A stretch of 64,000 nt of DNA, taken from the NCBI RefSeq assembly GCF_030063245.1, contig NZ_JASISR010000017.1:42399-106398 (forward strand), in the 5' to 3' direction. The position numbers and the translations under genes are program-made. This DNA comes from Paenarthrobacter sp. PH39-S1. GTDB taxonomy: Bacteria > Actinomycetota > Actinomycetes > Actinomycetales > Micrococcaceae. The notes under the pieces are model-generated. The model did no database searches and was not told where the DNA came from. It saw only the letters and a program-made list of their open reading frames with translations. Numbering within the stretch: position 1 is the first letter of the stretch; the number at the start of each line of letters is the position of its first letter. Below are positions 50,462 through 57,842 of this stretch, piece by piece.

Positions 50462-50911
50462 TCAGGAGATCGCGGCCTTCACCAATTCAGCAATCTGCTT
50501 CCCCACCACCGGGCTCCATTTTTCCAGCGCGTACGACACGGGCCAGATTTCGCCGGCGTCGAGGTGTGCAGCATCCTGGAACTCCAGGGTCGAGTAGCGG
50601 GTGTTGAACTTGCCCGCGTTCTTGAAGCAGAAAACAACCTTGCCGTCCTCGTTCACGTAGGCCGGCATCCCGTACCAGGTCTTCGGCGACAGCCCCGGGG
50701 CATTCTCAGTCACCGACACGTGCACGCGCTCGGCGAGCACGCGATCTTCCGGTGCCATTTTCGCGATGCTGTCCAGGACCGCCTGCAGCCCATCCGCCTT
50801 CTTGGCGCCCTGCTTACCCTCGGCACGCAACTCCGCAGCGCGCTCCTTCATCGCGGCATGCTCCGCTGCTGAGAAACCGACGGAATCGGACTTGTCATTC
50901 TTCGTGGGCAT
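50462..50911 (-). CDS. DUF1801/YdhG-like protein
   Basis: A 149-residue protein. It begins FSAAEHAAMKERAAELRAEG, rich in Ala, Lys and Glu, then has SKTWYGMPAYV-like GLSPKTWYGMPAYVNEDGKV and FCFKNAGKFNTRYSTLEFQD, the core of the DUF1801 (frataxin-like, YdhG) family, and AEIWPVSYALEKWSPVVGKQ-like sequence. The family's role (iron or thiol handling) is unsettled. ATG 50911 follows AAAGGGAGAGCGAAGA. Confidence 0.75.
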   Translation of the reverse strand: MPTKNDKSDSVGFSAAEHAAMKERAAELRAEGKQGAKKADGLQAVLDSIAKMAPEDRVLAERVHVSVTENAPGLSPKTWYGMPAYVNEDGKVVFCFKNAGKFNTRYSTLEFQDAAHLDAGEIWPVSYALEKWSPVVGKQIAELVKAAIS

Positions 50912-51129
50912 TCTTCGCTCTCCCTTTGTGATGCGCGGGGCTGGACGCCGCCGCCTTCTGTGAACAGGCTATGCCAGGCCACGCTTGGGTGCTTCTCCGT
51001 TCCTGCTCGGATCGCGGCCCCTGAGTGCACCATTCGCCCTTCGGCTAACGGGATACCGCTTTGGACACACAAAGTCCAGGTGTGGGGCTTCGTCATCGCA
51101 CCGCTCTGCCCCGCGTCACACGCTGCGCA

Positions 51130-52125
51130 TCAGGTGCGGGACGTCGTCGTATCCACCGCCTTTCTCAGCCAGGCCATGATCAACTCCACGCTTTCCGGGT
51201 CCAAATGCGTATCCGGATCGTTATATCCGTTCCCTGGTGACGCGGCGACTTCGGCAGGGCTGCGCATGTCTTCCTTGAACACATGATTTGCGTTGGGCGG
51301 GAACGCGAAGGTCACGTTCGACATCCCAGCGGCGGCCTCCTGAAGCGGATCGCCGTCGGCGCGCATATCAATCTGAACGTCACTCCCGCCGATCAGCACC
51401 AGCGTGGGAATCTGGGTTTTTCCAAGCGAGTCAGTCGTGGATTCGACCCACAGCTCACGGGCGAACGGGAGGTTCGCCGGAGTCTCGAAGCTGGACAGGA
51501 CCATCTTCACACTGTCCGGCAGGGCTGGATCCGGATTCATCGGCTCGCCAGCGGCGTAGCGGGCGGCAGCTGCCCGAACCTTGGGCATCAGCTCGGCCCC
51601 TCCAGGAAACTGGGCAGATTGAAGAGTCAGTTGGGATAACAGCACGTCCTGGATCGGGCGGCCGGGCGGAGCAGCGAGCACGATCCCGGCGAAGGGAACA
51701 ACCTGGGTACTTGTTGCGTAGTGGAGCACATGCAAAGCGCCCTCGCTGTTACCCAGGCCGATAACTCGTGAGGAGTCGACAAAGTCCAGCCTGGACAGCA
51801 CCTGGACGGCCGCGGCCAGCTCGTCCAGATGCGACTGCATGCTCAGCGACCCGATGAGCTTGGGAACATTGTCCCTGGCGTGCGGGCCGGACGCCCGCTT
51901 GTCATAACGCAGAGATGCGATGCCAGCACGGGCAAACGCCTCCGCGAACAGCCGCCCGCTCCCGTTGCTGCCCGGAAGCAACGGCGAACACCAATCCCGG
52001 TCGGTGGGACCGCTGCCGGCGACAAGGACCACCGCCGGGAATAGCCCATCACCATCGGGACGGACCACCGTGCCCTCCATCGTGATGCCATCCAACTCCC
52101 AGGAAACGTCAACAGTGCTCACCAT
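51130..52125 (-). CDS. Alpha/beta hydrolase
   Basis: A 331-residue protein. The nucleophile elbow is GLGNSEG (Ser at about 127-129), the oxyanion region VAGSGPTDRDW, and the acid and base are likely in LVLIGGSDVQIDMRAD and PNANHVFKEDM. It belongs to the broad COG1073-like peptidase/esterase group. I chose ATG 52125; a GTG two codons upstream (52131) is possible. The substrate is unknown. No operon partner is close. Confidence 0.85.
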   Translation of the reverse strand: MVSTVDVSWELDGITMEGTVVRPDGDGLFPAVVLVAGSGPTDRDWCSPLLPGSNGSGRLFAEAFARAGIASLRYDKRASGPHARDNVPKLIGSLSMQSHLDELAAAVQVLSRLDFVDSSRVIGLGNSEGALHVLHYATSTQVVPFAGIVLAAPPGRPIQDVLLSQLTLQSAQFPGGAELMPKVRAAAARYAAGEPMNPDPALPDSVKMVLSSFETPANLPFARELWVESTTDSLGKTQIPTLVLIGGSDVQIDMRADGDPLQEAAAGMSNVTFAFPPNANHVFKEDMRSPAEVAASPGNGYNDPDTHLDPESVELIMAWLRKAVDTTTSRT

Positions 52126-52346
52126 GGTCACAGTCTCACTGCGAAGCTACAACGGCACAAGCCTTCCGCCCGCAAGCCAGGCAGGTGCACGCTCCTGCCA
52201 GGCCTGTGAATACCGCTCTTGCAAGTCCGCCGCCCAGTTCCTTTTTGGCGTTACCGCATGGGACGGCCACGTGGCGAAGTCCTGACGCCGGCACCCCCTG
52301 TATATCAACGGCCCGTCCACGATCACTCTGGGAGTGCCTGATTCTC

Positions 52347-52580
52347 ATGAATCAGGCACATAATATTTATATGGAGAATCCGTTAGTCATGGTTTGGCTC
52401 CCGGTCATAGTGCTCCTCGTAACGCTTAGCGTTTGGGGCTACAGTCTGGTCGACTTTTCCCGGACGGACGAGAGTGAAATGAGGACGTTTCCAAAAGAAG
52501 TATGGCTACTGATTCTGGTCCTCGGCAGTTTCCTTGGCGCCGTCATGTGGATCGCTGCAGGGCGACCCCAGCGCCATTAA
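52347..52580 (+). CDS. Small membrane protein, PLDc_N-like
   Basis: A 77-residue protein with two helices (VMVWLPVIVLLVTLSVWGYS and VWLLILVLGSFLGAVMWIAAG) joined by LVDFSRTDESEMRTFPKEVW, ending GRPQRH. The D-F-x-R-T...P-K...W-x-x-x-V...G-x-x-x-W-x-x-x-GRP pattern matches the phospholipase-D-nuclease N-terminal membrane module. An in-frame ATG at 52371 is an alternative start. The role is unknown. Confidence 0.7.
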   Translation: MNQAHNIYMENPLVMVWLPVIVLLVTLSVWGYSLVDFSRTDESEMRTFPKEVWLLILVLGSFLGAVMWIAAGRPQRH

Positions 52581-52779
52581 ACCCGAAAACGCTTAACCCG
52601 AAAAGCCATAACCAACGGATCTACCCTTGCCCGCCGGAAATCAAAAATTTCAGAACACAGAACGACGACGTGTACGCTCGCCTTCAGAAATCGCTCTGCT
52701 GCCGGCGTCAAGGCCTGGCGGAGCTGCGTGGGCCAACCGGAGTCGGGGGCAAACTTGTCGGCCTTGTCCCAATCACGGT

Positions 52780-53196
52780 TCACCCGGCGGGGAACCGTCG
52801 TGCGTAGCGGCGTTGCCACGGAGTTTCCACCGCCCATGGACCAAGGTACTGGCGCACATAGGCCACCGCATCGCTAGCGGGTACGCCGTCGAGGACGGCC
52901 AGGCAAGCCAGTGCCGTGCCCGTTCTTCCATGACCACCTGCACATGCGATCTCAACCCGTTCCGATGTGGAGCGTTGCCAGGCTTCACGAAGCGCGCAGA
53001 CGGCATCGTGGCGGTCCAGGGGCAGGCAAAAGTCCGGCCATCGCACCCAGCGGGCGTCCCACCCCATGGGCAGGGGCGGATCGTTGAGCAGGTAAAGACC
53101 GAAATCGGGCATGAGCCCGAGAGCCAGTGGCCGGCGCAGTCCCCGGCCCCGGATCAGTCTGCCCGATGGCAGACGGACTACTCCGGGGTCATTCAT
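52780..53196 (-). CDS. Protein-tyrosine-phosphatase-like protein
   Basis: A 138-residue protein from ATG 53196; an upstream in-frame start (53220) exists. The catalytic P-loop is CAGGHGRTG (C-x5-R). The family's usual histidine before the cysteine is replaced by Ala. The WPDFCLPLDRHDAV stretch supplies the general-acid Asp loop. It dephosphorylates an unknown substrate. It is followed closely by the next gene on the same strand, but they need not be an operon. Confidence 0.75.
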   Translation of the reverse strand: MNDPGVVRLPSGRLIRGRGLRRPLALGLMPDFGLYLLNDPPLPMGWDARWVRWPDFCLPLDRHDAVCALREAWQRSTSERVEIACAGGHGRTGTALACLAVLDGVPASDAVAYVRQYLGPWAVETPWQRRYARRFPAG

Positions 53197-53240
53197 GTCC
53201 CATCTGCGCGCGGCCGCCACGTTCCAGATATCAGGCGCAG

Positions 53241-53921
53241 CTAGGACACGTTATCGTCCTGCTGGGGCGGTTCAGGTGCGGTGCTGTCCAGGCGTGAGCG
53301 AAGAGTCGGCACGCCGGCGCCTTGGAGGTAGTCAAGGTAAGGAACGCGGCCCGCCATAGTCATTACCAGGGCGACCGTTGGCCCCGTAACCAGTGGTCCC
53401 GTACCCGCTGTGAAGGGCCCGTCATCTGCCTTGAGCTGGAGGCCTGCAGCGTGCGTGCGGCTGGCAACCGTGAAGTTGCGGCGCGCATAGAACTCCGCGA
53501 CGGGTGTCAATGCATCAATGCTGGGAGTACGGGGAAGCCCCAGTGCGTGGCGGATATCCTGGGCGTGCACGAGAACTTCCCCCAGATAAGCCGGAGTGTG
53601 GGAGGACGGTGCAATACTGCTGTTGATGACCGCGCAAAACTGCACCAGGGTCTGGGCCGAGGTGTTGCCGCGGTGCTCCTGTAGCCGGCGCTGGTTGTGC
53701 ACATCTGGCCGGAAACGCGCACCGAGCATGCTGCGCAGCCACTGCCACTGGTTCAGGCTCGCCGCGGCAGTCAAATGCGCGACGACTTGCTCGACATCCC
53801 ACTGCCCGCATAGCGTCTGGTGCTGCCACTGGTCCGGGCTGAGGATCGCTAAGTCCTCCGCCAGCGCGGCGCGCTCGGCATGCGCGAGAGCCCAAAGGTC
53901 GCTGTCCGAAGATTTTGCCAT
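53241..53921 (-). CDS. Maleylpyruvate isomerase/TIGR03083-type mycothiol-dependent protein
   Basis: A 226-residue four-helix protein. Features are LAHAERAALAEDLAILSPDQ, LCGQWDVEQVVAHLTAAASL and LGEVLVHAQDIRHALGLPRT, the last carrying the two metal-binding histidines with the HAQDIRH motif. These proteins use mycothiol, typical of actinobacteria. ATG 53921 follows GAGGAAACAGGCGTT. The substrate is unknown. Confidence 0.85.
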   Translation of the reverse strand: MAKSSDSDLWALAHAERAALAEDLAILSPDQWQHQTLCGQWDVEQVVAHLTAAASLNQWQWLRSMLGARFRPDVHNQRRLQEHRGNTSAQTLVQFCAVINSSIAPSSHTPAYLGEVLVHAQDIRHALGLPRTPSIDALTPVAEFYARRNFTVASRTHAAGLQLKADDGPFTAGTGPLVTGPTVALVMTMAGRVPYLDYLQGAGVPTLRSRLDSTAPEPPQQDDNVS

Positions 53922-53969
53922 AACGCCTGTTTCCTCTATTCCGTTTTCGTGGCTTCAATCTTACGCCGC

Positions 53970-54290
53970 TCTCACAGATGCTTTCAGGCAAAGAATCGCC
54001 GCAGCAGCCGTACTCCGACCTCAGGGCGCTGAACCAGACACTGCCGCCAACTGCGGCTCCGGCGCCGAACCACCAGCGCAGCTCCGGTCCGGCTGCGCAC
54101 GCCCGCAGGGCCTGCGTGGATCAGTGCACCTATGCCGATGATGCCGGCCGCCATCAGCACGCCATCATCAGAGGGCGCAGATCAGCACCAGGACTCCGAT
54201 GTGCTCCCGGATGCGCTGCCTCAGCACAAATGCGTTCGGCGCCCGACGGCAAGGATCAGGGCCAAACCGGTCCCGAGACCCAGGGGGTGC
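53970..54290 (-). pseudogene. LysE/ArgO-type amino-acid exporter remnant
   Basis: The family appears piecewise on the minus strand: LGTGLALILAVG, then (in another frame) LRQRIREHIGVLVLICAL, then DDGVLMAAGIIGIGALIHAG and VWFSALRS-like sequence. These match the first three helices of LysE-type exporters. At least two frameshifts are needed and the second half is missing. Confidence 0.55.
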
Positions 54291-54455
54291 TGGAGGGATC
54301 GTCGGTTGGAGTCACAAACGTCGAACGTAGCTGTACTGGTGGAACGGCGCCAAGTCCGTCGCTTCGCTCCCGCACGGGAGCCGAACCGGGGTCTACGGTT
54401 AGAGAGGATGTGCCGCACATTGTCCCTGCGGCCCGGCAGAGAAAGGAGTTTCGCA

Positions 54456-55578
54456 ATGCAGACCGAGCACGGTTCCTCGAAAAAGGAGTCCAACACGTCG
54501 ATTGGGCTCAATCCCTTGTTCAGCAGGCCGGGCGAGGCGACGGAGTTTCCCCGGTTCGTCCTTCCGGACGGAGAGTCTCTGCCGGAGACCGCCTATCAGG
54601 TGGTCCATGACGAGTCCATGCTGGACGGCAATGCCCGGCTGAACCTGGCCACGTTTGTTGGCACATGGATGGACGAGCATGCAAAGCGGCTCTACTCCGG
54701 GGCCGCGGACAAGAACATGATCGACAAGGATGAATATCCCCAGACCGCGGCCCTTGAGACCCCCTGCTGGGATGCTGGCCGATCTTTGGAACGCACCGGA
54801 CCCGGCCGGGGCCATCGGCACGTCCATGATCGGTTCATCCGAGGCATGCATGCTCGGCGGTCTGGCGCTCAAGCGGCGCTGGCAGCATCTTCGGAAGGCG
54901 GGCGGGGAAACCGGCGGACCGACCGAATCTGGTGCTCAGTTCCGCCGTGCAGGTGTGTTGGGAAAAGTTCTGCAATTACTGGGATGTGGAGGCGCGCTTC
55001 GTCCCGCTTTCGCAGGAGCACCGGGTCTTCGATGGCCACAACCTGGACCGGTACGTGGATGAGAACACCATCGGCGTGGTGGCCATCATGGGCGTCACCT
55101 ACACCGGCCTGTACGAGCCAGTCCAGCAGATCGCGGCGGCGCTGGACGCGATCCAGGCACGCACTGGGCTGGACGTCCCGATCCATGTGGACGGCGCATC
55201 GGGTGCGATGATCGCGCCGTTTCTGCAGCCGCAGATCGAATGGGACTTCCGGCTCAAACGCGTTGCCTCCATCAACACCTCGAGCGACGGCTCTGACATC
55301 CCGGTGTGTTCGCCTGGCAGCTCAAGGACGGATACACCGTCAACTGGAACCTGCACCACCTTTCCGAACGGCTGCGCATGAGCGGCTGGCTGGTGCCGGC
55401 CTATCCGACGCCGGATGCCCTTTCCGCCATCACCGTGCAACGGATCGTCGTCCGCAACGGCTTCACGCGAGACCTTGCCGGCAGTTTCCTGGCCGACCTG
55501 CAAAAGGCGGTCGCCTACCTCGACGCGATGGACGGACCGATGCCGGCATCAGGCCACAGCGCCGCGTTCCACCACTGA
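54456..55578 (+). pseudogene. Glutamate decarboxylase, frameshifted and deleted
   Basis: ATG 54456 follows AAAGGAG. The family is collinear across four pieces: [52 protein letters not shown]; then [20 protein letters not shown] and [16 protein letters not shown]; then [40 protein letters not shown] and IHVDGASGAMIAPFLQPQIE; then FAWQLKDGYTVNWNLHHLSE to the stop at 55578. Three or more frameshifts exist, and the segment with the pyridoxal-phosphate lysine (H-K-Y-G) is deleted after about 55290. It was followed by the amidotransferase gene. Confidence 0.9.
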
Positions 55579-55602
55579 CTGCCAGAGACAAGGACGCCAA
55601 CG

Positions 55603-56469
55603 ATGTGCCGGTTGTTTGGTATGCACGCAGGCACCACCCCCGCTAAAGCGACCTTTTGGCTGCTGAAGGCACCGGACAGCCTGAGCGTACAGAGTCACCG
55701 GGAGCCCGACGGCGCCGGCATCGGCGTGTTCGACCGCGATGGGACCCCGCTGGTGACCAAACAGCCGATGGCGGCCTGGCAGGATCACGTTTTTGCCCGG
55801 GCCGCACGGGAGCTGGAAGGCACCACCTTCCTGGCCCACGTCCGCTACGCGAGCACGGGAGCACACACCTCGGTCAACACGCATCCCTTCGAACAGGGCG
55901 GACGCCTGTTCGCCCATAACGGTGCCTTTGGCGGGCTTGACGTCCTTGACGACAGACTCGCCGAGCTGGGCAGCCGGGACCTGGTCCTCGGGCAGACCGA
56001 CAGCGAACGCATGTTCGCGCTCATCACCACCGAGACCCGGCGCCACGGCGGCGACGTCGCGGCTGGGATCCAGGAGGCCGTGGCCTGGATCGCGGAGAAT
56101 CTGCCGGTCTACAGCCTGAATCTGATAGTGGCATCCGGGACCGAGAGGTGGGCGCTTCGATACCCTGCCTCGCATGAACTCTACGTTCTGGCGCGGACCG
56201 CCGGCGGGCACACGGGGGGCGCACATTTGGAGGCCAAGAGCCACCGGATCCAGGTCCACAGCCGGACCTTCGCGGAACGGCCGGCCGTCATCGTCGCCAC
56301 GGAGCGGATGGATCAGGACCCGGGCTGGCGGCTGATGGAAGCAGGTGAACTGCTCCACGTCGACTCGCAACGGCGCCGACACAGCACCTATCCGGTGGGG
56401 GCTGGGCCGGTTCACCTGCTCACTCTGACGGACCTGAACCCGGTCGCTGCGGCATCCCAGCATCCGTAG
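55603..56469 (+). CDS. Class II glutamine amidotransferase
   Basis: A 288-residue Ntn-type amidotransferase. Cys2 after the start Met (MCRLFG) is the nucleophile once Met is removed. REPDGAGIGVF, HVRYASTGAHTSVNTHPF and FAHNGAFGG complete the active-site pattern, as in YafJ-type proteins. It should release ammonia from glutamine or act on a related gamma-glutamyl substrate. It starts 25 bp after the ruined glutamate decarboxylase and was probably its operon partner. Confidence 0.88.
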   Translation: MCRLFGMHAGTTPAKATFWLLKAPDSLSVQSHREPDGAGIGVFDRDGTPLVTKQPMAAWQDHVFARAARELEGTTFLAHVRYASTGAHTSVNTHPFEQGGRLFAHNGAFGGLDVLDDRLAELGSRDLVLGQTDSERMFALITTETRRHGGDVAAGIQEAVAWIAENLPVYSLNLIVASGTERWALRYPASHELYVLARTAGGHTGGAHLEAKSHRIQVHSRTFAERPAVIVATERMDQDPGWRLMEAGELLHVDSQRRRHSTYPVGAGPVHLLTLTDLNPVAAASQHP

Positions 56470-56527
56470 CCGGTTGCAGACAACTATGGAAAATTCTCTG
56501 CAGCCGGGAACCAGCCCAGCGACATTC

Positions 56528-56557
56528 CCACTGCCACTGCCACTGCCACTGCCACTA
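56528..56557. repeat. Hexanucleotide tandem repeat
   Basis: CCACTG is repeated four times and then CCACTA once. In the + frame starting at 56486 it would read as Pro-Leu repeats, but nothing supports a gene there. Confidence 0.7.
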
Positions 56558-56730
56558 ACATCCTCTCCACGAATGCGATGGATCACCCACCGCCGCCATT
56601 ACCGAGCATGGCCTAGACCCTGGCTCTGGAGTTCCACATTCCGTCACGTGGCCTGGCGATGATGGCGGGAGGAACAGCGTATGAGACTTCCGCGCGTTTG
56701 GACGGTCTGCCACTTCAATAGACTCGTTTC

Positions 56731-57716
56731 ATGAGTGAGACTGCCGCCAACTCCGTGACCCTTCGTTTCCTTGCCGCCCCACCGACGTCGGGCACAGCGG
56801 CTCGGTGGATGCCGGCACGGTGCGGGAGTGGGTGGACAAGGCAGCCTACGCCGCCGCCGTCGGTTGGTCCAAGTCTTACTGTGTGACCGCCTATGTGGGT
56901 AACATCCACTTTGCCGACCCCGTCAACAGTGGCGACATGGTGGAAGTGGAGGCGACTATCGTCTACACCGGACGGTCATCGATGCACATCCGTACAGTGG
57001 TGTCCTCGGGCGACCCAAGAGGCGGTACCCCCACGATGCGCAGTCAGTGCATCGTGATATTCGTGGCCGTCGGCGCGGACGGCAAACCCATCCCGGTAAC
57101 ACGCTTTGAGCCCGCCACGCCGGAGGAGATTGAGCACTACGATGACGCTCTGGCCAGGATCAACGTCCGGGAAGAGATCGTGGCGGCCATGAAGGCCCAG
57201 AACTATACCGATGCGGGAACGGCCGAGCGCGTGGTCCTGGGATTCATGGCCGCCCCCACGGACGTTAATTGGGGCGGCAAGGTTCACGGCGGGATGGTGA
57301 TGAAATGGATCGATGAAGCCGCCTACGTGTGCGCATCACGGTACTGCGGAAATGACACCGTGGCGGTGTTCTCCGGCGGTGTACGCTTCTACCGGCCGCT
57401 GCTGATCGGCCACGTGGTGGAAGTGGAGGCCCGGCTGGTCTACACGGGAACGAAGGGCGTGCACATCGCCGTCCACGTCCGTTCCGGAGATCCCAAGGGA
57501 CGCCAGATGAGGCTGACCACCTACTGCCTGACCGTGATGGTGGCACGAGACGACTCCGGCAACTCGGTGCCGGTTCCCCCTTGGGTTCCCGTTTCCGATG
57601 AGGACAAGCGTTTGCACGCCCATGCCCGGGACCTGCTCGAAATCCGCGGCCGGGCGCCAGGAAACAGGCTCCCCAACCACCTGTTGCGGGCTGGAAGTCC
57701 GACGACGCCAGGCTAG
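56731..57716 (+). pseudogene. Acyl-CoA thioesterase (double hotdog), probable single-base frameshift
   Basis: ATG 56731 begins MSETAANSVTLRFLAAP and then loses the family. One base later the frame gives TDVGHSGSVDAGTVREWVDK, then YCVTAYVGNIHFADPV and, in the second hotdog, FMAAPTDVNWGGKVHGGMVM and GGVRFYRPLLIGHVVEVEA. The break is at a C-run near 56777, where four C are seen and five are expected by comparison with the second domain's GCCGCCCCCACG. It may be a real mutation or a sequencing error. Without it this is a normal 328-residue enzyme. A GTG start at 56805 could give a slightly shorter product. Confidence 0.75.
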
Positions 57717-57736
57717 AGCGTTGAGTCCGTCGCGTT

Positions 57737-57750
57737 TTAGCGGCCGCTAA
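57737..57750. promoter_or_regulatory. Perfect 14-bp palindrome upstream of the LuxR-type regulator
   Basis: TTAGCGGCCGCTAA is its own reverse complement (it contains a NotI site), 93 bases before the regulator's ATG and 21 bases after the thioesterase stop. An operator or a terminator stem are both possible. Confidence 0.45.
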
Positions 57751-57842
57751 CGCAAGCCCGTGTTCGCAGCAGTGGTGGCGCTAGACTTGTGTGAGTTGCT
57801 GCGCGCGGTGGACTCCGGTGTGCATGCAGGAATAGGGTTCAC

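Noticed and set aside
56474..56662. 62-residue frame containing Pro-Leu repeats
   Set aside because: The repeat is a simple hexanucleotide run; there is no good ribosome site or family.
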